Below are positions 12,597-24,308 of a stretch of DNA of 64,000 nt, piece by piece. The notes below the pieces were generated by a model. The model did not search any database. It was given only the letters and a program-made list of their open reading frames with translations, and was not told the origin of the DNA. The position numbers and the translations under genes were made by a program. The stretch is from Prunus persica (taxonomy: Eukaryota > Streptophyta > Magnoliopsida > Rosales > Rosaceae). The DNA lies in contig NC_034010.1 of NCBI RefSeq assembly GCF_000346465.2, positions 27,821,382 through 27,885,381 on the forward strand, read 5' to 3'. Within the stretch, counting starts at the first letter, position 1, and each line of letters starts with the position of its first letter.

Positions 12597-12854
12597 TCAA
12601 CAACATTTAAGGGGGGAAGGGGGAGAAGATTCATTCCTAAAGATTCTATTATCTCTCTCACTCCAAGTTGAGCAAACCACCATTGCCAAACAGACCTTCC
12701 TGACAGTAGTAGCCAGCTTCTTGCCCCTCAACTGTGTCAATCCACACATTGTGCCCGCTCTACCGAAAGTTCTCCAACCCTCATATCCAAGGCTGATAGT
12801 CCCACTCCAAGCGTATTGATACTCCCTTTGGCCTCTTTGCCAACGGCCTTCCAT
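12597..12854 (-). pseudogene. Degraded LINE reverse-transcriptase C-terminus
   Basis: An 85-residue minus-strand frame ends with KVCLAMVVCSTWSERDNRIF, which resembles the region after the zinc-binding domain of plant L1-type LINE ORF2 proteins (pattern W.ERN.RIF). Upstream residues include W and GR positions compatible with that domain but no intact zinc ligands. The frame is not extended on either side, so this is at best a relic. Moderate to low certainty because the match is short and recalled, not aligned. Confidence 0.45.
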
Positions 12855-13104
12855 ATTTCTATCCTAACTTTTGGACCTTGGACTCCTTAGCCTGCTTTGC
12901 AGGAATATTTCCCCCTTTTAAAAGTGCCAAATTCAGGGACATATCTAATTATCTCTATGCAAAATTTATCTACATTTCTTCTAGGGCTTGAGGTTTTCAA
13001 GCATAACATCTAATATCATTCATTAATACTATATGTGTAATACGTACACATATGTCTCTAAACCATTACCCACTAAAATAAGCTGCAAAAGGGGCTGAAC
13101 TCGA

Positions 13105-13366
13105 ACAGCTGACTACTTTCACTATGTGAACCCGCACACTCTCACTTGACACTCAAGAATAAGTGTGTACAATCAAGTAAAACTTTGATTCTCTACTAAA
13201 AAATCATCATGATTTATAAGGCATCTTTGCTCAACAGCTGACTACTTTCAGCATGTGAAAGTGCACACTCTCACTTGACACTCGAGAATAAGTGTGTACA
13301 ATCAAGCAAAACTTTGATTCTCCACTAAAAGCATCATGATCCATAAGGCATCTTTGCGCAACAGCT
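13105..13366. repeat. 129-bp tandem duplication
   Basis: The block starting ACAGCTGACTACTTTC at 13105 recurs at 13234 and its first bases recur at about 13361. The two full copies share long segments such as ACTCTCACTTGACACTC and AAGTGTGTACAATCAAG. Non-coding, downstream of the STMP1-like gene. Confidence 0.75.
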
Positions 13367-13680
13367 ACTATTGACTCAAAAGCTTCATATGTAGCTATGT
13401 TTACACAAATGCAGACACAGCAGCAATAAATTGTACAAAATTATAGAACTCCTTCACAACTTTTCAATAACAATGAAAAAGAATATACATTTTTCATTTG
13501 AAGGTTAAAATTGAAGTCAGAAAGAAACAAGTTCATTACAAATAATCTATAACACTTTCTTTAGTAAATTTTTCCTCATCGTGTACCGATCCCAGAAAAA
13601 CAAGAACAAATATTTAAAAAAAGGAATTTCCCAAAACGATAACCTGGGTTCGAAACGGCGTCGCAGAACAACCAATGATC

Positions 13681-13851
13681 CTATTCGTCGTCTCGCTTCT
13701 TGGGCTTGCGGTACTTCTCCTCGTATTGCTTGGCAATGAAGACGGCAGTATCGGCGAGCTTCCTAATGTTAGGAACGGCGTAGTTTTGGGCGATGTAGAC
13801 CCCTGCAACCGTGCCCATTATGAAGGAGAAGCTGCTCTTAATTATCCCCAT
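13681..13851 (-). CDS. STMP1-like short transmembrane protein (DUF4535)
   Basis: A single-exon 56-residue frame with start at 13851 and stop at 13681-13683. The protein begins MGIIKSSFSFIMGTVAGVYI, a hydrophobic segment, then AQNYAVPNIRKLAD and ends in the basic-acidic tail EEKYRKPKKRDDE. This is the layout of the DUF4535 family, which includes animal short transmembrane mitochondrial protein 1 and one-exon plant homologues. The family is small and mostly mitochondrial inner membrane in animals; in plants its role is not established. It lies head-to-head with the RIN-type ligase gene, with about 1 kb between start codon and that gene's likely leader. The frame is short enough to be skipped by length-filtered gene calling. 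Recognition comes from the conserved N-terminus, NIRKLA and tail motifs. Confidence 0.9.
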   Translation of the reverse strand: MGIIKSSFSFIMGTVAGVYIAQNYAVPNIRKLADTAVFIAKQYEEKYRKPKKRDDE

Positions 13852-14905
13852 CCCAATCGGCCCAACAAAATCCCCTGCGATTTCTAGGGTTTTGGATTTG
13901 AATACGCGGGTTTTTATGGGGGAAGAATTGGGCTCTCAGATTCTGGAATTCTCCGTTTTCGCCTTTTTTTTAATAGTTATACTTGTGCCCAGTCATCCAT
14001 GTACAACTGTCAAATGCGCCAATTTTTCCAATTATTTTTTTCAGTTATTATCCGGGCTAGTTGTAAAGCCCAAGCACGACATGAACCCAAAAATCAGTCT
14101 CTTTACAAAGAATAAACAAATATATTTTTGCAACGAGGTAATACACTCAACAATCTCACTATAACAAATATTATTAGTTATTATCGTAAATATTATATCA
14201 TGTATTGGAATTAATTATTTTTATTTATTTATAGCATTTTAAGAATTCAAATTTGAGACTTCTCTCAATATTTGAAAAAAAAAAACTATTAGACTAGACA
14301 TAAGTTAGTATAATTGAAAATCTTATATCCTTATATAATTGAACCCATCAATCTTATTTAACTAATTATTGCGACTAAATTGACCGCCACAATAGAAAGT
14401 ATTATTGAATTAAGCAGTTCTAATAAGACCCATTTTTCATAAATGCATAGTAGGATTTACTCAGACTTTGTGGGTTGAAAGCTCAAACCTATGTGAGAAG
14501 AAAAATCACTAAATTGAGATTGAATTTTCAATTCAATCAATGACCTCCATCTTCAACCTGTTTTTTGGGTGTAAACTTTAATTTTAAAACATAAAAGATC
14601 CAAGAAAAAGTATGGAGGAAAATCTTTTCGGTTCTAGGTATAGTAATTAGCAACACTTTCTCTTATTGGGAGAATACTTAAAATTCTAATACAAAAATGT
14701 AATAATATTCAGCAAAACGTTTTTTTTTTTCTTTTTTTTCCTCCCATAAAAAGTTAAAAAAGCGAATAAAAAAAACCAATAACAAGCGTTGTCTGTCGGG
14801 GAAGGTGCCTATCGCTTTTGCTTTCCACTTCGCGCAAAAATTGACCCAGCATATTCTCTTCAACAGTCAAAATATAAAATCCGAAAATTAAAAATTAAAG
14901 AAAAT

Positions 14906-14910
<5 letters not shown>
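13852..14910. other. Shared upstream region of two divergent genes
   Basis: AT-rich spacer between the STMP1-like start (13851, minus) and the start of the RIN-type ligase transcript (about 14.9-15.0 kb, plus). No coding frame supported. Confidence 0.45.

Positions 14911-14939
<29 letters not shown>
14911..14939. repeat. (CT)n microsatellite
   Basis: About 14 CT units followed by an imperfect C/T-rich tail to about 14960, just before or inside the 5' leader of the RIN-type gene. Pyrimidine-rich leaders are common in plants. Confidence 0.9.
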
Positions 14940-14943
<4 letters not shown>

Positions 14944-15708
14944 TTTCCCTCTTTCTCTCTCTTTTCTGCGAAAAAAATCTCGACGCGGGTGAAAATTGCA
15001 GAAACCCCCAACCGACGCTAGCAGAGCGTCAGCGTCGTCTCAGCTCAAATCAGGTCCGTGATTCGCTTGATCTTTGCTTATTTCTCGTTTAATTAATACC
15101 AAACGTGGAAGATTCATGCTTGATTTCGCCTAATCAGCTTTGATTTTAAAGTTTTTGCGCATGTTTTCATGACTTTGAATTATAGGGCTTCGCAATCTTA
15201 TGTTTTGGCAGTTCATAATAGCAATTAGAAGAAAATATTGATCCTCTGATTGAGTTTATATTTTTTTGGGTATGTATGCAACTCGATCGTTTAGGGGACT
15301 TCAATTTCGTCACATTTTGTTGCCGATGCTGGTTTCGATTTCCACGAATGTAATTAATTAATTTATTTTGAAAGTGTTATTAATTTTCTAGTTTTTAAAA
15401 GCTAATTTTTTGTTTAATTAAATCTCATAGTTACACATTTTTTAGCATCCTAACAGCACATTATAGTTATTATTGTGGTCTCAATGTTATTAATTGTTCA
15501 TTCAAGAAAATGAACATTATTGTAGCTTTGCTCGGCAGGTTATCTGGTAAGCTTGGAATTTACCATGGTATGTTGACGTTAATGCTTGGTGGTGTGTGAA
15601 GCTAACTCAATGGCAATCTATGGTCAAAGTCAGCAAGGGATCATGCTGATTCGGTGGTGATGAAAATTTTGGAGTTGGTTATTAGTAAAGAGGTTTAATT
15701 TGTCACAC

Positions 15709-18700
15709 ATGGGTTTGCGGTATATAGCCATCTCTGCAGTATGTACGGCGATAAGCTTTGCGGGTCTCCAATTGTGGACAGAAACTTCTTTAGTTAAACT
15801 AAAATCAGATGGACTAATTGGAGATAATTTGATTCCTGCGGCCAATTTTGGACATGTAGTTGATCTGCTTTTGGGTTCTTACGCCACTGTTGGACTGCTG
15901 GCAAATTTTGTACTCAATGCATTTGTTTTACTCGTTCTATTTCTCAAGGTGATTTTCTACCTCGTTTTGAAACTTCTGTTGTTACACAATTGTTAGTTTG
16001 ATGGATGCATGAACTGAGGTGAATACTTAACCAGGGAATGAGCATTGAATATTTTGTGCAGTGGGTTTATTAGTTTACTGGTCCTAGTGCAAAGCTCTTT
16101 GTATGTGAGGTACTGTTTTTGGTACAAGTTCTAGTGTTTGCCCATGTTATTGCATTTACTTTCTTTTCGTGTGTCACTTTGATGAAGGTAATGATAAGAA
16201 ACAAGTTTTCTACATGGTGTCTTCTAGTGGTGGTCAGTTTGATTTAAGACACCAGATGCAATTAGGGTTGAAATGCAATATCCATGGTTACTATTCAAAC
16301 AAGCAAAAAGAATGTTGGAGCTACTAAACTACTCCATTTCCTCTGTTTGCCTTGGATGAAATTGAAATTTATATCCGCAAGGTTGGTTAGCTTATTCTGA
16401 TTTCTGTTTCTGATTTGCAGACTATATTCTTTGTGGAGTTGTATCCTTCTGAAACTCGCAAATTGGTCGAACGCCTTATCAATTATGTTATTTACAAGGT
16501 AAATGTTTTAACTTGTGGTCAGTTACTTATAAATGGGAGAAGGAAACATGATTCCTTCTTATGAGGAGAGAATCACTGTTTCAACTTGATAAATTTTCGG
16601 TTTTAATTGTTTTATAATAATGTTCAATAACTCCTCCTTTATCCAATATGTATTGTTCAATAATATCTTTGTGCACATCGATAAATATCAAACAGGGCAC
16701 GTTTCTACCACTGGTTATTCCTCCTACGATATATCATGCAGGCCTGTGGTCAGTCTGGTTGATTGTTCTTTGTTCTCTAAAGGTATATGACATGATACTT
16801 ATGAAGAACATGGTGTTTATGGATTCAGTATATAACTGCACAACTTACTTCTAACCTATCTTTTGCGTGTTGTACTTGTACAGATGTTTCAAGCTTTGGC
16901 TAGAGATCGACTTGAACGATTGAATGCATCTCCTTCTGCCACACCATTGTCATATTTTCGTGTGTATTCAGTGTTATTGTTGGTTCTCACTGTTGATGTT
17001 TTCTGGTATTGTTTTACCCCCTTTGTTGTTGCATAAGTCCGTATTACTTAGAATGCCTCATATTATCTTGTTCGGTGCTTGCAGGATAAGGCTGTGTGTG
17101 GTGATATATAAAACTCTGGGTTTATCCATGTTTCTCTTGTTATTATTTGAGCCTTTCAGTATTGCATTTGAAACACTGCAGGTAATGTCATGGCAACTTT
17201 GTTGATGAATAGATTTTATAACTTCATCATGCTTTCTATGAAATTTTAGAACTCTAGTTGAGAGGGTTGGTTGACTTGTCACAATGTTTTTGTAGGCTAT
17301 TTTGGTGCATGGATTTCAGTTACTTGATATATGGATTCATCATTCAGCATGGAACAGTGAAAATTGCGAGAGGTCCAAATTATTTGATACGTCAGCTGCT
17401 GGTAGTTCTCCAAATTTACATTTCTTTTCTCACATTGCAAATGGGATTTTTGGGTGTTCTTATGTTATGTAGTACAGTGTTCTTTCCCCTCCTATTAATG
17501 GGGTAAAAGATTACTTGACCTGTAGGATGTAAAACGGGGTTATATGTGTTTAATAAAATAATAACTGTTTTCATGTCGCTGTCTGAATGCAGGTTTATTG
17601 TTGGAATGGAAAGGCAGTCTTACTCGGAATTTGGGCTTTGTCCTAGACATGGCAACATTGTTAATGGCACTTGGTCACTATGTGCATATTTGGTGGCTTC
17701 ATGGCATGGCATTCCATCTAGTGGATGCAATCCTTTTTCTAAACATACGTGTAAATATTTGTGTAAATATTTCATTCTACTTTCTAGTTGAACATTTATT
17801 TTCTTTTGTACTTGATGCCCCAATATCATCTTCTTCCTAATTATGTATTCATTATTGGGCAGGCCTTGCTAAGTGCAATTGTAAAACGTATAAAAGGGTT
17901 CGTCAAACTAAGAAAAGCCTTAGGCGCTCTTCATGCAGCACTTCCAGATGCAACGTCTGAAGAACTACGAACATATGATGATGAATGTGCAATTTGTAGG
18001 GTATGCTTGGTTTTCTTCTCTAATTGTTTACCATTCAGTTTTCTCTTGGTTCCCTAACTTACTCGGAAAATATCAGGAACCTATGGCTAAGGCTAAAAAA
18101 CTACACTGTAGTCACCTTTTTCATCTTGCGTGCTTGAGATCTTGGTATGGTTCATGTTATTTATTAAACCCTGGCTTTTCCTTTATTTTTATTTTAGAGC
18201 ATGTGATGCCTTATAGAAAATAATGAAAATTATTAATAATTGCAGGTTGGACCAAGGTTTGAATGAGATATATTCATGTCCAACTTGTCGCAAGCCACTT
18301 TTTGTAGGCAGAACTGAAAATGAAGTACATCCCCGCAATGAAGAAACTTCAAGTGATGAGCAGCTTGCTCGTCAAATAAGTTCAGGACTTGATCGACAAA
18401 ATAGTTCTGGACATACAATACCTACTGGCGCATTCCCCAATCAGGCTCAGAATCTTACAGAAGGTGGTCCATGGAGGTATGCTTCCTTACCTAGGATTAC
18501 TGTAGTTTATGCTTAAAGAAACTTCTGTCAACTTGTTACTGAGGCTAGAGATGGTGCTATAAATTATAATTTGTTGAAAGACTAAAACCCCGATTTGGGG
18601 TCCAACAGCCACCAACTGTACAATCAGACCAGCTATCATCTACATATTCAAGTTAGATTGGAAAATTTTTATTCAGGTTTGCATGCTGTTCTAAATTTCA

Positions 18701-19600
18701 TTTGGTGGCTGGATTCCAGCACATACAGAAAAAGGTACAATACTCTGGTTGGTTGCATAAACCTTCTTGAAAGTTTATGTATAACGACCAGAGCACTCCT
18801 CCTAGCTTCTCCCTTAAACTATTTGATTGGGAGTGATAGAAAGCAACCAATTTTTTCTGTTGCTGTTGTTCTTGAATCTGCTAGGTGCTGTACAAGAAAA
18901 GAAATATATGAGAGAATAAATACACTTGTAAATTGGTTGTCATTTTCAGAAAGAAAAAAATTCAAATATTATAACATATCATGCTTTTCTTTATGCCGCA
19001 TAGGGGTGCAGGACTGGATTCAAATTGGTTGCATAATTGGCCAAGTGAGGGAGTTGATGGGGCAGGTCCTTCTACTGCTATCGGATCTGTTGGACTGGGG
19101 AGAGTTCAAATGATGATGAGGCATCTTGCATCTGTCGGAGAAACTTATGCCCAGACGGCCCTTGAAGATGGTGCTTGGAGCCTATGGCCTATGAGTCCCT
19201 CTCAGGTTGCTGCAACTGGTCCATCTAATCCTCCTGCTGATGATGGAAGATACCATGGAGGAGCACGGAGCTTGCATATTAGAACTCCCACACGTACTGT
19301 GAATGACAACCTAGCAAACATACTTGCTATGGCTGAGACAGTGAGGGAAGTTCTGCCTCATATGCCGGATGACCTAATTTTCCAGGTACAGTTTGTTTTT
19401 TAACAACACAATTGTGTCTTTTTATTATTTTAATAGGAGTATATTGCCAAATGTCAATCTATAAACATTGCATTTGAAGCCTTGTTCTTCTCCTTTGGGT
19501 TTCTACTCTCATTTTATATTCTATAACGTATTGAATTTTGCAGGATTTGCAGAGAACAAATTCTGTTACGGTTACTGTGAATAATCTTCTCCAAATGTGA
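15709..19600 (+). CDS. RIN3: RIN2/RIN3-type membrane RING-CUE E3 ubiquitin ligase
   Basis: Twelve coding exons: 15709-15948, 16421-16498, 16696-16782, 16884-17005, 17085-17181, 17296-17401, 17593-17750, 17863-18000, 18077-18144, 18246-18476, 19004-19385, 19544-19600. All phases close to a 587-residue protein, close to the ~578 I recall for Arabidopsis RIN2 and RIN3. The first ~330 residues hold several membrane helices. A RING-H2 finger runs from about residue 338 (CAIC...HCSHLFHLACL...CPTC), and a CUE-like segment closes the protein (NLANILAMAETVREVLPHMP to NNLLQM). It is the plant counterpart of AMFR/gp78-type ER ligases; RIN2 and RIN3 act at the plasma membrane with the RPM1 immune receptor in Arabidopsis. 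A leader exon ending at a CAG|GT donor near 15052 is likely. Start chosen at the first ATG, before GLRYIAISAVCTA. Whether it is the RIN2 or RIN3 orthologue is not decided. Confidence 0.95.
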
Positions 19601-22030
19601 CAAGGCGTTGTATCTTCTTTTGTTGTAATGTGTTGAAAACTACTAAAGAAGTAGTTGAGGTCGTCTAAATACCCACAGATCTTTCTCTGTATCCCCCAGT
19701 GTACATAAAGGCAGCTCACCGAATCACTTTTACTAAGAGGAAGAAGGAAAGAGGCACAAGTATAGTTACTTTTTTTTGTAATTCCCTGTGAAAAATAAAT
19801 TTGCAATGTTGATGTATGGTTACAGATGGATAGGTTGTTATTTTCCTATGTGGTTTTGAATTCGCCATTCAGTTGGTTCGGCCACACAAGTTTTAGTGCT
19901 TAGACAAAATCTCCTTTGTGCTCTCTTTCGTTAATCAATTGTGTATTTGTTTTCTTCATCAACAAGTGTGGTGATGTTTGACAGTATTAGTAGTATAAAG
20001 TTGCTCTGTTGTGTGAAGATTATGAAGTAGAACGACAGGAGGTAAAAGTAGTCAAACGGCAAAACGCCGGCTAAACGACATCGGCGCTGAGGCGACCAAG
20101 AATGTTGGGTTTGTAGAGGACAGGAGGTGGGTTGTTTCGTCAAAGCACAAACGCCGAGGGTTGGTTTGTCTAAGCTGTAAACATAACAACAAAAGGAGTA
20201 GTTTTTCAAAAAGTCAACGTCAATAAGCCATGGTCTGCGCGTGTCAAGCTCTGATTAAACCAACCTAACCCATTTTTTATTTTCTTCTGATTTGACTTTT
20301 CTATCTATTAATATTAGTGCCAATTTTGAATCATGTACAGAAGTCAGTGATGGCTGTATGGGCAATTGACTTTGGCTAACACCATATTAGTTTTGGTTAA
20401 AATCTATTAATTAAGAAAGAAAAAAAAAATCTACCCAAAGCAAATTTGTCCGGTTCGATTTTTAAATTATTTGACTTTTTTCTTACTCAAAATCAAATCG
20501 AGTTAGTCATTACGGTTTTGAAACGGCATGTTTAGTTGGTTCGGTCAGATTAATACATACCCTAATCTTGATCCCCAACTAATTAATCTATATTCTAACT
20601 TTGTCCTTTTGTGGTCTCACTCTCACCCGAATTCTTTGATATGGTTTCCAATGACACTACATTGATTGTCATTGTCAATGGGGTTGTTAATGCGGTCTAT
20701 GTTGTTATTGACAATTGCAGCCATTTTTAGTGTGGGGAGGGCCTCCCATTCTATGTGGTTCTTCCCCACTTTACCATAATTTTTTTTAAAATATCCCTAT
20801 GCCCCTCTTTTTTTACTCAAAACAGTGTCTTCTGTCTGTTACCAGCTCTTGTCCTTTGGCAACCACTAGAAGTTGGTGAATTTCCATATGTGCAGGTAAT
20901 TAAATAACACATTCAATTTCCATGAAGTTACTGTTTTGATGATTTAAATTTAACTAACCATTTGTTTTTGTGCAGAGTAAGGTGGGCAAGAGAAGAGCAA
21001 CTGCATGCAAGTTTCAACAGACACGGAGCGACAAGCATGAGAAATCTGACGGAAAGAATTGAGGAGGTTTTCGATACAAACAAATCAACAGCTTCTCTCT
21101 CTAACTTCGTCATTCTACTTCCTACTCCTACACTCCTCCATGTGTATTTTCTTTTGTGCCTTTTGGTATTTTCTATATTATAAACCCTACCGACAACGAT
21201 GCTTCGAAGTTCGAATTTACAACGACATAACTCCAAAACTTGTTGTGTTATATATTTTACTGATCACATACTTTTACTCTGAGATTTTGAGATTGTTCAT
21301 TTCAGATCAGAGCACATTGCTGTCTAAAAGATTGTGCTGCTTAGTTGGGACCATAAAAACTTTTCCTTTACCGGAAAGCAACGTCTTAATTCGATGCGAA
21401 TTGGGGTGAAGCATGAAGAGCAAAAGATAGATATTGGGATAGGTGTTATATTTGTGTATAATAATGTTCTATAAATCATATAAAAATGCAAAAAATTACT
21501 ATATTTATTTGATTAATGATATGGTTACAGTGCAAATTTGAAGTGCAGAACATAGGAATTGACTAATAGTAATATCCCAGCTGCAACAAACCTAATTTCT
21601 CTGTTGGACACGAAGTACTATGTCGTACTGTTGATTGAATCATGAGAAGTTGGAAACATAAAGACTTTACAAATCATGTTCCGCAACTGAAGGAAGCATG
21701 CATGCGTCCTGTTTGATTATTTGTTTTATTTCTTTGTATGGTCATAATCCTGATTAAATTAATTCACTTTTGCTTAAACCGATTAATAAGTTGAGGCTTA
21801 ATTTTCTCATATATGTCCGGCCCCAACAAACATATATATGTTTCTCTCTCAAAGCTTTTAAGTATCCAGCTACTCTGTGGGTGGTCTCTGTTTTGGTGGC
21901 CCCTGTTTTAATTTCTTGTAGTGGACAAGCTAAGTGATGCAAGCCTCTAAGACCTTCGTTTTTCTTTCTGCATAAGTCTCTTCACTCACTATCAGCAACA
22001 TCTTCTCTTGGCAACCCTTGCTTGCTAGCT
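19601..22030. other. Intergenic; one unexplained exon-like stretch
   Basis: The ligase 3' UTR probably occupies the first ~250 bp. At 20975-21183 a frame follows an acceptor-like TTTTTGTGCAG and reads RVRWAREEQLHASFNRHGAT at its start; a donor-like GCAG|GTAATT lies at about 20896. I do not recognise a product, and no longer model could be assembled. Confidence 0.3.
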
Positions 22031-22032
22031 CC

Positions 22033-22042
22033 ATATATATAT
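22033..22042 (+). promoter_or_regulatory. TATA-like box of the RGF locus
   Basis: ATATATATAT about 100 bp upstream of the start codon at 22138, a normal distance for a plant gene. Weak alone because the region is AT-rich. Confidence 0.4.
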
Positions 22043-22137
22043 TTTTTTAAATCAAAGCTTGAAACAGACTAGTTTCTTTCTAGCTGCTCCTTCTCATTCT
22101 TGAAATTTAGAGTAATTTCAATCTCATAATCATCATC

Positions 22138-22693
22138 ATGTCTTCTCTTTTCTTGATCTTTCTTCTGTGTCTGTCCATGCATGCATGTGAGGCTCGCTAT
22201 ATTGGGCTTGGCCATAAGGGTTTTGGTGCGTCACTCCAGCAGTCTGGCAAGGTTTGTTATTTTATGTTTCAGGGTTTTCAAATTCACAACTTTCCTCTAG
22301 TTTCATCTGACTATTAGTTTCATGTATAAAATTAGTTCAAAAACTTATGCATACTTTTTCAATGTTAAACTTCAGGGTGTGTTGCTGGTTGTGGAAAAGT
22401 TTAGGCTTGGAATGGATTCAACTGGAGGATCAGTTAAGAAGGAAGATGGTGCAGCTGAAAAGGGTCATGGTGCAATCATTCAAGACTCAATGACTAGAGC
22501 TACAAAGGGACTGAAGTTCACAAGCAGAGCACAAAAATCAGGTGTTCCTCCAGTTAATAAGCCTCCTGTTTCAGTTTCTTGGCCTGTGCCGCGCAAGATT
22601 AATCGTGACAAGAACCACGGTGACAAAACTACTAGTCCTGGGATTTACTCAGATTATTCAAGACCAAGAACACGTCCTCCATCCCATAACTGA
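22138..22693 (+). CDS. RGF: Root meristem growth factor (RGF/GLV/CLEL) precursor, peptide A
   Basis: Exon 1 (22138-22251) encodes a signal peptide, MSSLFLIFLLCLSMHACEAR, and 18 more residues; exon 2 (22376-22693) continues in phase 0 and ends at a stop directly after DYSRPRTRPPSHN (22652-22690). That fits the RGF consensus DY..P...PP.HN, where DY directs tyrosine sulfation and one proline is hydroxylated; the C-terminal Asn before the stop is typical. The precursor is 143 residues with a variable basic middle, as in the family. The secreted peptide is expected to act through RGFR/RGI receptor kinases and PLETHORA genes in roots. Gene position fits Arabidopsis, where from memory RGF5 (At5g51451) sits beside RIN3 (At5g51450). 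Odd feature: a second motif exon lies just downstream. Confidence 0.88.
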
Positions 22694-22983
22694 ACTTGAT
22701 TCATTATTTTTCTGGTCTATCTTTTTTCCTTCTCTTTAAAAATATGAGCCAGAGTTATGTCTCGCGGCTTTTGTGAGTATATGCAGAAACTAAGAGCTTA
22801 AAATAGGCTTGGAATCTGATGTGTCTCTCAGGACTCTCTGCGTATCTAAAAGTGCTACAACTTAACATATACTTGTTTGTTCCATGCTGATATCTCCAGT
22901 TTTGTACACCTAGATGTTAATTTATCAATGTATTTATTGACGATCGAAAGATCTTCTTATGGTTGTGATTTGACTGAATAGGG

Positions 22984-23282
22984 ATGGAAAAGGCCGGAGG
23001 TGATCAGATTGTAGAGTCTTCTGGTCATCACATGGGTTTGCTTAAAGCAACAAGTACTACTACCACTAACAAGGTAAATCATTATGCAAGGCTTTTTGGA
23101 GTGATGTTACTTTAATTGGTTTGGACTAGCTTAGCTAGATGTGGCAGCAAGCACAGAGATTATGGGACCTCCTCATCAGGAACTCTCTCTTTCATTATGT
23201 CTCTGGAGAGCGACAATAGGGTAATTTGTCTGTGTACACGTTGCAATTAAATAATTGCATGCCAGACCAGGGACTGGTCTAT

Positions 23283-23320
<38 letters not shown>

Positions 23321-23681
23321 AGTATATATACATATATATGCATGAAATCCATGAGGGGAATCTGGCTGGTGCTGGATTTGGATGCCTGATGAGATCATAT
23401 ACCTCAAAAGCACAGATCTTACCAGGCATCATAGAAGTTAGCCATGAACACTTAAAATTAGAAAGAAAGAGAAGAAAAAAAAAGAGGACATGTTAACATG
23501 TTTGGAATGCATATGTTTATGTTGTATGTAGGAAGAAGCAAGGAGGAGGAGATCGGTGCTGCTATCTGTTAATAAAGAAGCCGTAGATTCCAAGAGTAAT
23601 GACAAAGTAGAAAACAATGTGGTGTTTACAGATTATAACCCACCACATCAGACACCGCCCATTCACAACAAAAGAACTTAA
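22984..23681 (+). CDS. RGF: Second RGF/GLV/CLEL peptide exons, peptide B
   Basis: The segment at 23532-23681 (after a TATGTAG acceptor) encodes EEARRRRSVLLSV and ends with DYNPPHQTPPIHN (23631-23669) plus KRT and stop. This again fits DY..P...PP.HN and its HN end resembles RGF6/GLV1-type peptides. RSVL resembles the RxxL sites cut by the subtilase SBT6.1 in GLV precursors. A phase-0 segment at 22984-23073 (MEKAGGDQIVES...TTTTNK) can precede it, giving a 79-residue frame without signal peptide. Alternatively exon 1 of the upstream unit (donor at 22252) joins 23532 in phase 0, giving an 87-residue precursor with signal peptide. I cannot tell whether this is an alternative terminal exon, a separate gene with an unseen first exon, or a decaying tandem copy. 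Confidence 0.55.
23283..23320. repeat. (CA)n(TA)n microsatellite
   Basis: A compound CA then TA dinucleotide run inside the intron between the two peptide-B segments. Confidence 0.9.
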
Positions 23682-24308
23682 AATTACATCTTCAGATCAC
23701 ATCATCATTTGGTCTTCAATTAGTTTGCTTCTCTTACTAAACTAGAAAGAAACATATATTATATATCTACTAGCTAGTAGCTTAATTAGTACTGTTGTTG
23801 TTGTTGTGGAACTCAGCGTCCTATGTTGATCTATCTAAGGCGCTTTCTCTTCTTAAGCGGTTCAATGCAATCCCCAAAATTCCCATAAGGCTTATGAGAC
23901 TCGAAGCACATTGATCCCCTACAAAATCACATGCATTTTGCCACAATCTTCTCCACACATTCCATGATATGACTAATCCCCCATGAAAATCTGCATATAC
24001 TTATTCTAATGACTCCTTAATTAGCATACGACAACTCGAAAAACAAGTGTATTAGCAAACTTCTAACTATCTTACTTGTTAAATAATCCTAATCTATTTG
24101 AATAATCCATTAAAAAAAAACACTTATATCAAATTAAATGCATAACTTCACAAGTTTTAAACAATCAATTCTTTGAATTATTAAGTAACCTTGCATTGCA
24201 AGCACAACAAAAGAACCCAAAAACGTTATCGTTTTAAGTAATATCCAGGAGTACATGTACATATTGCATGTACTATTCAATAAACAGAAAGAAAAAGAAA
24301 AAGGAAAG
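23682..24308. other. Convergent intergenic spacer
   Basis: Lies between the RGF locus (plus) and the acidic membrane-protein gene (minus), so it holds both 3' ends. No gene supported. Confidence 0.4.
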
